64,000 nucleotides of DNA from contig NZ_JACOGK010000006.1 of the NCBI RefSeq assembly GCF_014269395.1, positions 37,443 through 101,442 of the forward strand, given 5' to 3'. Below, piece after piece: positions 51,987 through 61,784 of this stretch; positions within the stretch are counted from its first letter, which is position 1, and each line of letters starts with the position of its first letter. The notes under the pieces were generated by a model, which was given only the letters and a program-made list of their open reading frames with translations, had not been told where the DNA came from and searched no databases. The stretch is from Megasphaera hominis. Lineage in GTDB: Bacteria; Bacillota; Negativicutes; Veillonellales; Megasphaeraceae. Position numbers and translations under genes: made by a program.

Positions 51987-52928
51987 TCAGTCTTTGTTAG
52001 GACCGTACAGGCATTTAGCCAGGCGGATATACGCTTCGTCGCGCTGACGGATGGCCTTTTCTGCCTTATCGCCACTATAATCATAGAAGCCGCGGCCGGC
52101 TTTAACGCCGCAATAGCCCTTTTCTACCATCTGATCCAGTCTGGGACTGCTCACAGACGTATCGAGATCAGGGAAGAGATATTTCGTCACTTTATCGAAC
52201 ACATCGACACCGTTAAAATCGACAACCGAAAGCTGGCCTACAGCCGCTAAGCGCAGGCCCATGCCGTATTTAAATACGGCATCGATGTCTTCGACAGACG
52301 CAGCGTCTATATCCAGGATATGCAGGGCTTCCCGCAATAAGGCGTATTGCAGGCGGTTGACGATAAAGCCGGGAATATCGCGGACACAAACGGGGTGTTT
52401 CCCCAGTCCCAAGACAATGGCCTGCATTTTCTCTACCGTCTGCGGCGCCGTTTCTGCCCCACTGACTAATTCGCACAAGGGGATTAAGTGGGGCGGGTTC
52501 AGCCAATGCTGCCCCATGAACCGTTCCTTATGGGACATACCGGCGGCCCGGCTGGTAATCGAAAGGCCCGATGTATTCGTTGCCATGAGTACGGACGGCG
52601 AGGCCAGACGGGAAATACGGCTTAAAAATTCCTGCTTAATGGCCAGGTCTTCGACGATGGTTTCCAAAATCAAATCCACCTGTGGTTCTGCAAAGACGGA
52701 TTCATCAAAGCTGTATTGAATACGATGACGCAAGTCATCCGATTCAGCCTGAGTCAGCATGCCTGTCTGCACCATGGTCGACTGGTTAAGGTCGATTAAC
52801 TGGCTGCAGCGGTCGGCCGAAGCCTGTGAACGGCACCAGACGAGGGTTTTCCAGCCACCGCCGGCATATACCTGTGCCAGGGAAGCGCCCATAATGCCGG
52901 AACCGGCAATTACAACGGTTTGTTCCAT
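51987..52928 (-). CDS. 3-hydroxyacyl-CoA dehydrogenase family protein
   Basis: 313 residues from the ATG at 52928, which has AAGGTGG eight bases upstream; GTG 52940 is in frame but poorly placed. The NAD-binding loop is 'VVIAGSGIMGASLAQVYAGG'. The catalytic region is 'FMGQHWLNPPHLIPLCELV' and the C-terminal dimer domain has 'DIPGFIVNRLQYALLREALH' and 'GYGVKAGRGFYDYS'-type ending ('GYCGVKAGRGFYDY'). Family members oxidise 3-hydroxyacyl-CoA or related hydroxy acids such as L-gulonate. The HWLNPP version, rather than HFFNP, suggests a non-standard substrate. It lies 27 bases after the HAD gene at the end of the his transcript. Confidence 0.82.
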   Translation of the reverse strand: MEQTVVIAGSGIMGASLAQVYAGGGWKTLVWCRSQASADRCSQLIDLNQSTMVQTGMLTQAESDDLRHRIQYSFDESVFAEPQVDLILETIVEDLAIKQEFLSRISRLASPSVLMATNTSGLSITSRAAGMSHKERFMGQHWLNPPHLIPLCELVSGAETAPQTVEKMQAIVLGLGKHPVCVRDIPGFIVNRLQYALLREALHILDIDAASVEDIDAVFKYGMGLRLAAVGQLSVVDFNGVDVFDKVTKYLFPDLDTSVSSPRLDQMVEKGYCGVKAGRGFYDYSGDKAEKAIRQRDEAYIRLAKCLYGPNKD

Positions 52929-52955
52929 AAAACGTGCCACCTTCTTTTTTCTGTA

Positions 52956-54080
52956 TCACTCTAAAATCGACAAAATATCCGTAACCGTGTCGACGACATG
53001 GGTTACGCCTTCCCGTTCAAACATGTGCCGGGCGTTTTCCTTTTCTAGGCCCGTCAAGGTGCCAATCATGACAGCCCCCATGGCTTTGGCACCCCAAACG
53101 TCGGCCAGGGAATCGCCTACGACGTAATACTGCCCTTCTTTAAAAGCATCCGGATTGGCTACATACGCTGCATATTTTTCCGGAAAATGACCAAACGCGC
53201 CTAAATAATAGGCAAAGGGATTGGGCTTATCCAGGGACTGATGAAGCATCTCTTCTGCTTCGTCTACATCTGTAGACGTAGAGATGTAGAGCGGGTCAAA
53301 TTCAGCCAGCCAGCCGAAGGTTTCAAAGGGGATCTTCATTTCCCAATAGGAACGGCCCGTAGCAATGGCGATAGCGTAGCCCCGCCGTTTGAGTTCCCGG
53401 AAAAGGGCTAAAATATCTGCCGCCGGAGCCAAGGGCTTTTCCCGCGCCAAAAAGCCTGTTTTTCCCGGAGCAACCGGATCCCTGCCATACGTTTTTTTAT
53501 ATAATTCGTCACCAAAATACCAATTCTGGAAGCAATCCATGTGAAGCTGCCACAGAGGTGAATTAAGATCTGCATAGGGCGCAATAGCCGCCCCTGCCGT
53601 CGATTGGGCGGCTGCCTCCTGCAAGGCTGTAAAGAGTTCATTTTTCCCTGCCGAAGGCGGTACTGTTTCCTGCAACACGTCCAATACCTGGCCTGCTTCA
53701 GGCACAGAGCAGGAGCGCAGTAAAATACCGGCCAGGCGGACGCCGCGCAGGGAATCAAAGGACAGGTGCCGGATTTGGCCTACTGTCGCTGCATATTGTT
53801 CGAGCATCATCCAAAGGCTCACAAAGAGGACGGCATGGACCATATCCCAGTTGTCATTTACGCCATGGCTTTTTAACCAAAACAGGATTTCATCATTTTT
53901 CCAAAAGCGGGCCCGCAAGGCCTTGATTTCTTCTTCTGTCAAATCGGCATGAACCTGTTCCCCTGGCAGTCCCATATAGGCCGGACTGTAAAACCATTCC
54001 CAAAGGGTCAGTGCCGATACATCAAAGTAACGGGCTTCGCTAAGAAGTACGCCATCTACATCAAATATTACTTTCTTCAT
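52956..54080 (-). CDS. HAD-superfamily hydrolase, candidate histidinol-phosphatase
   Basis: 374 residues. HAD motif I is 'VIFDVDGVLL' (D7, D9), motif II lies in 'AIATGRS', and motif IV is 'YYVVGDSLADVWGAK'. A large helical cap of more than 200 residues sits between motifs I and II, with 'WKNDEILFWLKSHGVNDNWD'. The protein should be a cytoplasmic phosphatase using an Asp-phosphate intermediate. It starts 11 bases after hisIE, in the only his operon of the window, which otherwise lacks histidinol-phosphatase. That makes the missing step its best guess, but the sequence does not resemble HisB-N or HisN. Confidence 0.75.
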   Translation of the reverse strand: MKKVIFDVDGVLLSEARYFDVSALTLWEWFYSPAYMGLPGEQVHADLTEEEIKALRARFWKNDEILFWLKSHGVNDNWDMVHAVLFVSLWMMLEQYAATVGQIRHLSFDSLRGVRLAGILLRSCSVPEAGQVLDVLQETVPPSAGKNELFTALQEAAAQSTAGAAIAPYADLNSPLWQLHMDCFQNWYFGDELYKKTYGRDPVAPGKTGFLAREKPLAPAADILALFRELKRRGYAIAIATGRSYWEMKIPFETFGWLAEFDPLYISTSTDVDEAEEMLHQSLDKPNPFAYYLGAFGHFPEKYAAYVANPDAFKEGQYYVVGDSLADVWGAKAMGAVMIGTLTGLEKENARHMFEREGVTHVVDTVTDILSILE

Positions 54081-54091
54081 TTTGTTCGCCT

Positions 54092-54811
54092 CTAAAATGT
54101 CTTATCCAAATGACCTACTGTTTTTTTATTGCCTTTCACATGGCTTCGCGCTTCTAATACGGCCATGACATCGTTGACGCCAACGCCCGTTTTTTCCCAA
54201 AGTACGGCCAGGTGATAGAGCAAATCGGCCGATTCCTTGCACACTTCGTCCCGCAGCGCAGCACCCTTTTCCGTTTTATCCGCTACGGCCCAATCGGCAT
54301 TTTTACCGGCTATGATGACCTCGGACGCTTCTTCACCGATTTTCTTGCCAATTTTATCGATACCGGTTTCTAAGAGGTATGCCGTATAGGATTTTTCCGT
54401 CGGATGCTGCCGCTTTTCTTTGATCTCATCCTGTAAATCGGAAAGAATGGTCAGGCTGCCTGTATATTCCTTATCTTCCGTACCGCCCAGGCCCCGGAAG
54501 AAACATGTTTTGTGGCCTGTATGGCAGGCTGCACCGGTCTGGTCAACCTGGATGAGAAGCGTATCGGCATCGCAGTCGACGGATATTTCCCGTACTTCCT
54601 GAAAGTGTCCGGACTCTTCGCCCTTATTCCAAAGTTTTTGGCGGCTGCGGCTGTAGAACCACGTCCGTCCCGTTTCGATCGTCTTTTGCAGCGATTCGGA
54701 ATTCATATAGGCTACCATGAGCACCTTGCCGCTGCGTGCTTCCTGCACGACAGCCGGGACGAGACCGTTTTTATCAAAAGCAATCTCTTTTATATTGACG
54801 AATTCCATCAT
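54092..54811 (-). CDS. hisI: Bifunctional phosphoribosyl-AMP cyclohydrolase / phosphoribosyl-ATP pyrophosphatase
   Basis: 239 residues. The N-terminal cyclohydrolase domain (1-110) has '[18 protein letters not shown]', '[19 protein letters not shown]', '[19 protein letters not shown]' with the metal-binding Asp and Cys residues. The C-terminal pyrophosphatase domain (about 125-220) has '[20 protein letters not shown]' and '[13 protein letters not shown]'. It carries out steps 2 and 3 of histidine synthesis. Fused hisIE is common in bacteria. It overlaps hisF by four bases. Confidence 0.96.
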   Translation of the reverse strand: MMEFVNIKEIAFDKNGLVPAVVQEARSGKVLMVAYMNSESLQKTIETGRTWFYSRSRQKLWNKGEESGHFQEVREISVDCDADTLLIQVDQTGAACHTGHKTCFFRGLGGTEDKEYTGSLTILSDLQDEIKEKRQHPTEKSYTAYLLETGIDKIGKKIGEEASEVIIAGKNADWAVADKTEKGAALRDEVCKESADLLYHLAVLWEKTGVGVNDVMAVLEARSHVKGNKKTVGHLDKTF

Positions 54812-55572
54812 TCTTCAGCTCCTCTCATGGGAATGCCCTGGCCCTGCAAATACGTTTTCAGTTCCGGTATGCTGATCTGTCCAAAATGGAACACAGAAGC
54901 AGCCAGGGCCGCATCAGCACCGGCATCAAAGACAGCCTTAAAATCCTGCATCGTACCGGCACCGCCGGAGGCAATAATCGGTACGGGCAGCGCCGCCGAC
55001 AAGGCGTGGTTGAGCTGCAGGTCAAAACCGGTCTTTTCACCATCAGCGTCCATAGAATTGATGCAGATTTCACCGGCCCCCAGGGCCACGCCCTGCTTAG
55101 CCCATGCCATGACGTCGAGACCCGTATTCTTGCGGCCGCCATCGACATAGACTTGCCAGCTGCCCTGGCCATCTTTTTTCGCATCGATGGAGAGGACTAC
55201 GCACTGGCTGCCATAGCGTTCTGCCGCTTCCCGGATCAGTTCCGGCCGCCGTACAGCAGCGGAATTGACAGACACCTTGTCGGCGCCGGCCCGCAGGACC
55301 TGATGAAAATCATCGACCGTACGGATACCGCCACCGATCGTAAAGGGGATGTTAATCGCTTCGGCTACGGCGCGGACGACATCGATGAAGATGTTTCGTT
55401 TTTCATAGGACGCCGTAATATCGTAAAAGACCAATTCGTCGGCCAGCTGGTCGGAATAATACTTGCCCAGCTTTACGGGATCATCGACATCCTGGATATT
55501 CTTAAATTGTTTGCCCTTGACGACGCGGCCATCGCGCACATCCAGGCAAGGTACAATACGTTTTGCCAGCAT
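54808..55572 (-). CDS. hisF: Imidazole glycerol phosphate synthase cyclase subunit
   Basis: 254 residues from the ATG at 55572 ([20 protein letters not shown]); longer frames run into hisA. The TIM barrel has '[13 protein letters not shown]' with D11 and 'SIDAKKD' with the second catalytic Asp, plus phosphate loops 'FTIGGGIRT' and 'IIASGGAGT'. With HisH it converts PRFAR and ammonia to imidazole glycerol phosphate and AICAR. One base separates it from the hisA stop. Confidence 0.96.
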   Translation of the reverse strand: MLAKRIVPCLDVRDGRVVKGKQFKNIQDVDDPVKLGKYYSDQLADELVFYDITASYEKRNIFIDVVRAVAEAINIPFTIGGGIRTVDDFHQVLRAGADKVSVNSAAVRRPELIREAAERYGSQCVVLSIDAKKDGQGSWQVYVDGGRKNTGLDVMAWAKQGVALGAGEICINSMDADGEKTGFDLQLNHALSAALPVPIIASGGAGTMQDFKAVFDAGADAALAASVFHFGQISIPELKTYLQGQGIPMRGAEE

Positions 55573-55573
55573 C

Positions 55574-56290
55574 TTACTCTGCCTCCAGTTCCCGGATTTG
55601 TTCCATCGTAATGCGGCCTTCATACAAGGCCTTGCCCGTAATGGCACCGTAAATGCCCATGGCCTGCAAGGTTTTCAGATCGTCTATGCTGCTCATGCCG
55701 CCAGAGGCAATGAGGCGGATATAGGGCAGGCGCTGCAGTTGTTCCAGCATGGAGAAATTCGGTCCTGTGAGCATACCATCGCGGCTGATATCGGTATATA
55801 CCAGAGTGCGCAGGCCAATGGAAATGAGAAAGGATGCAAAGGGCAAGACCTTTTTATCACTGCCGGCCACCCATCCCTTGGTCGTTACTGTATCGCCCTT
55901 GGCGTCAATCGAAACGACGAGCTCTGAGCCGTATTTTTTTGCCATCTCCCGGATGAAGGCTTCATCTTCTGCCGCTTTGGAGCCGATGATGACGCGGGCC
56001 ACGCCCTGATCGAGATAGGCCGTAATGGCTTCTTCGCTGCGAATGCCGCCGCCTACTTCGACGGGAATATCCACGGCATCACAAATCTTGCCGATGACCT
56101 GGGCATTGCAACGGCTGCCCGTAAAAGCACCGTCCAAATCGACGACATGCAGGAACTGCGCGCCGCCTTCGGCCCATTGCAGGGCTGCTTCCACGGGATC
56201 ATCAAAATATTTCGTACTGTCCGATTCTACGCCTTGGCGCAGACGGACGGCGTGACCGCCTTGTATATCAATAGCAGGTAATACGATCAT
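55574..56290 (-). CDS. hisA: ProFAR isomerase
   Basis: 238 residues. The barrel starts '[19 protein letters not shown]' with D8 and has the second catalytic Asp in 'VVSIDAKGD'. '[14 protein letters not shown]' and '[13 protein letters not shown]' bind the two phosphates. It performs the Amadori isomerisation of ProFAR to PRFAR in histidine synthesis. It begins four bases after hisH ends. Confidence 0.96.
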   Translation of the reverse strand: MIVLPAIDIQGGHAVRLRQGVESDSTKYFDDPVEAALQWAEGGAQFLHVVDLDGAFTGSRCNAQVIGKICDAVDIPVEVGGGIRSEEAITAYLDQGVARVIIGSKAAEDEAFIREMAKKYGSELVVSIDAKGDTVTTKGWVAGSDKKVLPFASFLISIGLRTLVYTDISRDGMLTGPNFSMLEQLQRLPYIRLIASGGMSSIDDLKTLQAMGIYGAITGKALYEGRITMEQIRELEAE

Positions 56291-56294
56291 GTGT

Positions 56295-56912
56295 TTATCC
56301 TTTCTGAACGTAGTCGACTACGTTCTGCAAGAGTTGTGCTCCTACGCGGCCGCTTTTTTCCGGGTGAAACTGCATCCCCAGGACATTATCGATACCGCAA
56401 ATAGCCGGTACAGGTCCGTCGTATTCTGCCGTAGCAATGACATCGGGCGTATCTGCCGGTGATTTATGATAGGAATGGACAAAATACACATAGGGATGTG
56501 CCGGCAGCCCCTGGCGCAGCCAGTGATTGGCCTTACGAAATTCCAGTTCGTTCCAGCCCATGTGGGGTACCTTGAGTTTCGTTTCAAAGGGAACGACGTC
56601 GCCCGGCAAAAAGCCCAGGCAGTCGTACGTGCCCCCTTCAAAATCCCGTTCGAACAAGGCGTGCATGCCTAAACAAACGCCCATGAAAAACTTGCCTGCC
56701 TTGACCTCTTCCTGCAGGAGCGGAATGAGGTCGAACTTTTGCAAATTCGCCATGGCATCACGGATGGCGCCGACGCCGGGCAGCTCGACGAGCGCTGCCT
56801 CGCGGATGACCTGAGGATCACGCGTAATGACCGGATCCTGGCCCAGGCGGCGCCAGGCATTATAGACGTTGGCCAAATTGCCGATTTCATAATCGATGAT
56901 CGCTATTTTCAA
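56295..56912 (-). CDS. hisH: Imidazole glycerol phosphate synthase glutaminase subunit
   Basis: 205 residues. It is a class I glutamine amidotransferase with the nucleophile in 'FMGVCLGMHALF' (Cys about 80), the early 'YEIGNLANVYNAWRRLG', and the His-Glu pair in 'GMQFHPEKSG'. Position 'GMH' replaces the common GMQ. It supplies ammonia to HisF. Its start abuts the hisB stop. Confidence 0.96.
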   Translation of the reverse strand: MKIAIIDYEIGNLANVYNAWRRLGQDPVITRDPQVIREAALVELPGVGAIRDAMANLQKFDLIPLLQEEVKAGKFFMGVCLGMHALFERDFEGGTYDCLGFLPGDVVPFETKLKVPHMGWNELEFRKANHWLRQGLPAHPYVYFVHSYHKSPADTPDVIATAEYDGPVPAICGIDNVLGMQFHPEKSGRVGAQLLQNVVDYVQKG

Positions 56913-57497
56913 TTAGAGCACCCCTTTAGTAGAAAGTACGCTGTCTGCATTCCCTTCAATGCGTACAGCTTCTTTTAGTGCATGGCCCAAGGCCTTGAAT
57001 ACGGATTCTACAATATGATGGGCATTCACGCCATAGAGATTGGTCACGTGCAGATTCATCTTGCCATGCACGGCCAGGGCGTAGAGAAATTCCTGGAGCA
57101 TTTCCGTTTCGAAATCACCAATGCGTTCTACCTGCAGCTTGACATTATTCACCAAGTACGGACGGCCGCTGAGGTCGACGACGACCCGCGTCAGGGCTTC
57201 GTCCATAGGGCAGTAAAACAGGCCATAGCGATTAATCCCTTTTTTGTCACCCAAGGCCTGTGTCAGGGCGTCCCCCAGGACGATGGCCAAATCCTCTACG
57301 GTGTGGTGCGTATCGACATCGAGATCGCCGTGCACGTGGAGGGACATGTCCATGCCGCCGTGGCAGGCCAGGAGGTTGAGCATATGGTCGAGAAAGCCAA
57401 TGCCCGTAGCACCGACAAAAGTACCGTCTCCATCAAGCTCTAAGGAAATGGCAATCTGCGTTTCTGCCGTTTCCCTGTTCACCTGTGCATTACGCAT
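56913..57497 (-). CDS. hisB: Imidazoleglycerol-phosphate dehydratase
   Basis: 194 residues, the monofunctional form without an N-terminal phosphatase, so histidinol phosphate must be dephosphorylated by another enzyme. Metal-binding His clusters are in 'IGFLDHMLNLLACHGGMD', 'DVDTHHTVEDLA' and 'GVNAHHIVESVFKALGHAL'. It dehydrates imidazole glycerol phosphate. Three bases separate it from hisC. Confidence 0.96.
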   Translation of the reverse strand: MRNAQVNRETAETQIAISLELDGDGTFVGATGIGFLDHMLNLLACHGGMDMSLHVHGDLDVDTHHTVEDLAIVLGDALTQALGDKKGINRYGLFYCPMDEALTRVVVDLSGRPYLVNNVKLQVERIGDFETEMLQEFLYALAVHGKMNLHVTNLYGVNAHHIVESVFKALGHALKEAVRIEGNADSVLSTKGVL

Positions 57498-57500
57498 GGT

Positions 57501-58580
57501 TTATTCCCCCTTCATAAGCGCACGGAAGACTGTCAGCAGCCGGTCAGCTACGTCCCGTGTCGTAACGGAAATACGAATACAGTTTTTAAGGCTGGGCGCC
57601 CCGTAAAAGCGGACACAGATATCTGCCTGCTTCAAGGCCTGGATCAGGGCCGGCCCGTCAGGCACGCGCACGAGGATAAAGTTTGACGCACTGGGATAGG
57701 CAGTTACGCCAGGCAGGGCATTCAGATTTTCTTCCAGGTATTCCCGGTTTTCAATCGTCGGTGGTACGTTGTGGCCGAGAACTTCGTCACGGTGACGCAT
57801 GGCGACGATCCCCATGAGCTGGGTTACACTATTGAGGTTATAACTGAGCTTGGTCAGGGACAAGGCATCGATCATATCGGCCCGGGCCACGCCGTAGCCT
57901 AAGCGGAAGCCTGCCAAACCAAAGGCCTTGGAAAGGGTACGGATGACGATGAGGTTTTCATATTTTTCAATCAATGGGATGACGCTTTCCTGATTGGCAA
58001 ATTCCAAATATGCTTCGTCGACAACGACGATATTATGGGCGGCCCGGACAAATTCTTCAATGACCGACGTGGGCCAAATGTGACCTGTCGGGTTATTGGG
58101 GTTGCAAATGATGGTCACCTTGGGCTGGTTTTCCACAATCATCTGCTTGAAGGCACTGGCGTTGCGGACAAAGCCGTCTTCATCGGGGCAGTAGAGCATA
58201 CGGCCGCCTAAGACCGCCGCATCAATGCCGTAGACGTCGAAGGTCGGACTATGCGTCAGGACCTGGTCGCCGAGATTAATAAAGGTATTGAGGATGAGGT
58301 TGATAATTTCGTCACCGCCATTGGTAGCCAGAATTTCTTCGGGCCTGCAGCCTGCGTATTCACTAAGAGCGCGGCGCAGGTCTTCGGCAAAAGGATCGGG
58401 ATAGCGGTAGCTTGGCAGTTTTTCCAGGCCGGCGTAGAAGTCCTGCTTGACGGACGGAAAATCGAGGATGTTGTACGGACTTTCATTGGCATTGATGATG
58501 GTATGTTCCTGAATCTCCGGTACTTTATAGGGTTCAAAATCGCGAATCGTGTCGCGGAGCCATTTATTTTCCATTTTCAA
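57501..58580 (-). CDS. hisC: Histidinol-phosphate aminotransferase
   Basis: 359 residues of the class I/II aminotransferase fold. 'IICNPNNPTGHIWP' and 'VVDEAYLEF' are cofactor-contact motifs, the PLP lysine is in 'RTLSKAFGLAGFRLGYG' (about residue 221), and the C-terminal 'CVRFYGAPSLKNCIRISV' ends with the substrate Arg. It makes histidinol phosphate from imidazole acetol phosphate and glutamate. It overlaps hisD by 17 bases. Confidence 0.95.
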   Translation of the reverse strand: MKMENKWLRDTIRDFEPYKVPEIQEHTIINANESPYNILDFPSVKQDFYAGLEKLPSYRYPDPFAEDLRRALSEYAGCRPEEILATNGGDEIINLILNTFINLGDQVLTHSPTFDVYGIDAAVLGGRMLYCPDEDGFVRNASAFKQMIVENQPKVTIICNPNNPTGHIWPTSVIEEFVRAAHNIVVVDEAYLEFANQESVIPLIEKYENLIVIRTLSKAFGLAGFRLGYGVARADMIDALSLTKLSYNLNSVTQLMGIVAMRHRDEVLGHNVPPTIENREYLEENLNALPGVTAYPSASNFILVRVPDGPALIQALKQADICVRFYGAPSLKNCIRISVTTRDVADRLLTVFRALMKGE

Positions 58581-59859
58581 CTCTCCTTTTTACAGCCCGG
58601 CCGTGAGCCTGCAGGCCTTCTACTTCGGCAAACTGCATGACCTGATCGGCGACGGCGTCAAAGGCCTGCTTGCTGTAGGACAAAAGACTGCTTCTCTTGA
58701 CGAAGTCATACACTCCTAAGGGCGACGAGAAAGCGGCTGTGCCCATCGTCGGCAAGGTGTGATTCGGACCGGCAAAGTAATCACCAATCGGTTCCGGCGT
58801 ATAGGGCCCGAGGAAAATGGCTCCGGCATTGATGATTTGTGGTATATATTGTTCGGGCATGGGGAAATCGATTTCCAAATGTTCTGGTGCGATGAGATTC
58901 ATGATTTCAATAGCCTGGCTGCGGTCAGCTGTAATAAAAATCTTGCCGTGATCCTTAATGGAGGCAGCGGCGATTTCTTTGCGCGGCAGTTCTTCCAGCT
59001 GCCGTTCCACTTCCTGCTCTACTGCTCCGGCAAAGGCCGCACTCGGCGTAGCCAGGAACACAGCGGCCCGGCGATCGTGTTCGGCCTGGGCCAGGAGGTC
59101 GGCAGCTACCCAGGCAGGGTTCGCCTGTTCATCTGCCAGGATACCGACTTCACTGGGGCCGGCAATCATATCGATGCCTACGGTACCAAAAACCAGCCGT
59201 TTCGCCATGGCAACATAGGCATTGCCAGGACCGACGATCTTAAAGACCGGGGGAATACTTTCTGTGCCATACGCCGCAGCAGCAATACTCTGGGCACCAC
59301 CGACCTTATAGATTTCTGTGGCACCGGCCACGTGTGCAGCCGCCAGGATATACGGATTGACAGAGCCGTCCTTAGCCGGCGGTGTAAAGACGGCAATGGA
59401 GGGAACACCGGCTACAGCCGCCGGAACCGTATCCATGAGCACTGTCGAAGGATAGGCTGCCGTACCGCCTGGTACATACACGCCGACACGCTGAATAGGC
59501 GTATAGCGAGCACCGAGTTTCACGCCGTCACGGAAGGTATCAAACCACGAATCCTGGATCTGCCGTTCATGATAGGCTTTGATATTGTCCCGGGCCGTCG
59601 TCAGGACCTGCATAAAGTCCGGACCGACCGTTTCCACAGCAGCAGCGATTTCTGCAGGAGTCACGCGAAACTCCGTCAGGCGTACGCCATCAAACTGCTC
59701 CGTCAGCGCCCGTACAGCCGCATCCCCTTGTTCCTGTACGGCCGTCAAAATAGCTTCTACGCTTTTGCGAATTGCATTATCTTCACTTTGGCTGCGGCTT
59801 GTAATCTGACGGATTTCCCGTAAGCTTAAGCCCTGTGCCGGTACTTCTATCCATTCCAT
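58564..59859 (-). CDS. hisD: Histidinol dehydrogenase
   Basis: 431 residues, normal length. Family blocks are 'GVYVPGGTAAYPSTVLMDTV', 'KIVGPGNAYVAMAKRLVFG', 'DMIAGPSEVGILAD' and 'NHTLPTMGTAAFSSPLGVYD', with the zinc-site His and Gln residues and the catalytic Glu-His pair near 'NLIAPEHLEI'. It oxidises histidinol to histidine in two NAD-dependent steps. It follows hisG by 29 bases. Confidence 0.96.
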   Translation of the reverse strand: MEWIEVPAQGLSLREIRQITSRSQSEDNAIRKSVEAILTAVQEQGDAAVRALTEQFDGVRLTEFRVTPAEIAAAVETVGPDFMQVLTTARDNIKAYHERQIQDSWFDTFRDGVKLGARYTPIQRVGVYVPGGTAAYPSTVLMDTVPAAVAGVPSIAVFTPPAKDGSVNPYILAAAHVAGATEIYKVGGAQSIAAAAYGTESIPPVFKIVGPGNAYVAMAKRLVFGTVGIDMIAGPSEVGILADEQANPAWVAADLLAQAEHDRRAAVFLATPSAAFAGAVEQEVERQLEELPRKEIAAASIKDHGKIFITADRSQAIEIMNLIAPEHLEIDFPMPEQYIPQIINAGAIFLGPYTPEPIGDYFAGPNHTLPTMGTAAFSSPLGVYDFVKRSSLLSYSKQAFDAVADQVMQFAEVEGLQAHGRAVKRRVENGK

Positions 59860-59888
59860 AGTAGTATTGCCTCTCTTCCCCAGTCGAA

Positions 59889-60521
59889 TTATTTAATTTC
59901 GTTCTGTTTGATGACTTCAATGAGTGTGCTGATTTCCTGATACTTTAGTTTAAAGGAAACGGGATTACAAATCATGCGGGCACTGAAATCCATGAAGTAT
60001 TCGAGCACTTCCAGGCCGTTCGCCCGCAGGGTATTACCCGTTTCGACGATATCGACGATCACATCGGACAAGCCCACCAACGGTGCCAGTTCGACAGAAC
60101 CATTCAGCTTGATAATATCGACACTGTGATGGTTTTGCTCAAAATAACGGCGGGCAATACGCGGGTATTTCGTACCGACCGTAATCCGCTTGGACATATC
60201 CACAGTTTTACCCTTTACGCCGGCAACGGCCATATTACAGCGGCCAATGCCGATATCGAGTACTTCATAGACCTTGGCGCCGGCATTATCCTCAATGAGG
60301 ACATCTTCGCCGACGATGCCAATATCGGCAGCCCCCCGTTCGACATAGACGGCCACATCCGGTGATTTGACCAGCGTCACTTTCAAGCTGCCACTGGCGT
60401 CTTCAAAAATCAGCTTCCGGCTTTCTTCCGTATAGGTCGGAAAATCATAGCCGCTTTCCTTCAGGTATTTCATGACTACTTTATGAATGCGCCCTTTGGC
60501 CAGGGCGATGTGAATTGCCAT
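59889..60521 (-). CDS. hisG: ATP phosphoribosyltransferase catalytic subunit, short form
   Basis: 210 residues, the short HisG that lacks the C-terminal regulatory domain and works only with HisZ, which is encoded immediately upstream. Motifs are 'HIALAKGRIHK', 'ADIGIVGEDVLIED' and the PRPP loop in 'GLSDVIVDIVETGNTLRANG'. It catalyses the first and feedback-controlled step of histidine synthesis. One base separates it from hisZ. Confidence 0.96.
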   Translation of the reverse strand: MAIHIALAKGRIHKVVMKYLKESGYDFPTYTEESRKLIFEDASGSLKVTLVKSPDVAVYVERGAADIGIVGEDVLIEDNAGAKVYEVLDIGIGRCNMAVAGVKGKTVDMSKRITVGTKYPRIARRYFEQNHHSVDIIKLNGSVELAPLVGLSDVIVDIVETGNTLRANGLEVLEYFMDFSARMICNPVSFKLKYQEISTLIEVIKQNEIK

Positions 60522-60522
60522 C

Positions 60523-61740
60523 TTAAAGCCCCCTCATCATGTTTTCCAGGTCTAAAGCGCTTAATTCCCTGCCATCTTTATAGTAGGCGCCATTCCGGTA
60601 TACGGCATGAATACTGTAATCAGCACTGTCGATAAAGGACGCATCGGGATACGCCGCAACGCGGAACCCCTGGGACCGCCAGCAGCCTAAATCCTGTATG
60701 AGCCTGGCGTCACTGGCTGCATACGAGATGGCCAGCTGAAAGCTCGGTTCTGTATCCTCCAAAAGCCCGGCGTCACTCATGAATTCATACAGCAGATTAA
60801 TGTTCATGCCAAAGCCGCACGCCGGCCGGTCGACACCAAATTGAGCCGAAAGAGAATCATAACGGCCGCCATCGATGACATCGTACAGGGCCCCATCGAC
60901 ATAGACCTTAAAGACCATATCCGTATAGTAATCCAGCTGGCTGGCAAAGCCAAAGTCGAGCTGTACCATATCTGCATAGCCTGCAGCCCGGATGTACTCG
61001 TAGGTCTTTTCGAGACGTGCCAGGGCATTGCGCATGCCGCTGTTGATACAAAGCGTCCGGGCCTTAGCCAGCGTTTCACTGTACGGCCCAAACAGGACAG
61101 GAATGGCTTCTAAGGCATTCTTCGCTTCACTGTTCAGGCTCAATCCGGAAAGATAGCGGCCAAAAGCCACCAGGTTGCGTTCGGCCATATATCCGCGCAG
61201 TGTACTCTTTTCTTTTTCTTCCAGCGGCAGGCTGCTGAAGAGAGCCTGTGTATAGGCCGCCGTGCCGATGTCGATGCGGACGTTATCTACACCGAGGGCC
61301 TTCAGTATTTCTGCTGCGATCACGATGACTTCACCATCGCACTCCGGACTGGCATCACCGAGGATTTCCACCCCTCCTTGAAGGAAATCCTTGCCGTACG
61401 TAGAACGGCCGAAATATTCACGGAAGACCGTACTGACATAGCCGAATTTCAGCAGCTGATTTGAACGGGGAAATTCCCGGGCAGCCGTCTCGACGAGCGG
61501 TACCGTCACGTCCGGCCGCAATACGAGAACGCGTCCGTCCGTGTCGATGGTTTTGACCATCTGTTGCCGCAGCTGGGGAAAATAATGCTGGTACACATCG
61601 TAATCTTCAAAGCTGGGCGTTTCAATAATCTTACAGCCATGACTCATGATCACTGTCGTGAGTTTGCTCTGAATCCGGTCATAATTACGCATTTCGTCGT
61701 GATGAAGCATCTTCACTCCATCTAATGTATTACTGAGCAT
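60523..61740 (-). CDS. hisZ: ATP phosphoribosyltransferase regulatory subunit
   Basis: 405 residues resembling histidyl-tRNA synthetase without the anticodon domain. Class II-like blocks include 'IIETPSFEDYDVYQHYFPQL', 'LRPDVTVPLVETAAREFP', 'RYVSTVFREYFGRSTYG'-like text and 'GRYDSLSAQFGVDRPACGFG'. HisZ pairs with short HisG, binds histidine for feedback inhibition and does not charge tRNA. It is the first gene of the operon; an inverted repeat at 61785-61800 lies 45 bases upstream. Confidence 0.95.
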   Translation of the reverse strand: MLSNTLDGVKMLHHDEMRNYDRIQSKLTTVIMSHGCKIIETPSFEDYDVYQHYFPQLRQQMVKTIDTDGRVLVLRPDVTVPLVETAAREFPRSNQLLKFGYVSTVFREYFGRSTYGKDFLQGGVEILGDASPECDGEVIVIAAEILKALGVDNVRIDIGTAAYTQALFSSLPLEEKEKSTLRGYMAERNLVAFGRYLSGLSLNSEAKNALEAIPVLFGPYSETLAKARTLCINSGMRNALARLEKTYEYIRAAGYADMVQLDFGFASQLDYYTDMVFKVYVDGALYDVIDGGRYDSLSAQFGVDRPACGFGMNINLLYEFMSDAGLLEDTEPSFQLAISYAASDARLIQDLGCWRSQGFRVAAYPDASFIDSADYSIHAVYRNGAYYKDGRELSALDLENMMRGL

Positions 61741-61784
61741 GTCTATACACCCCTTGTAAGCCAGACTTCTTTATCTCTTTATTG

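Noticed and set aside
58759..59823. 354-residue open frame on the plus strand
   Set aside because: It is antisense to hisD and has shadow-type composition.
60523..61740. Histidyl-tRNA synthetase
   Set aside because: It resembles HisRS, but lacks the anticodon domain and precedes the short hisG, so HisZ is the better call.
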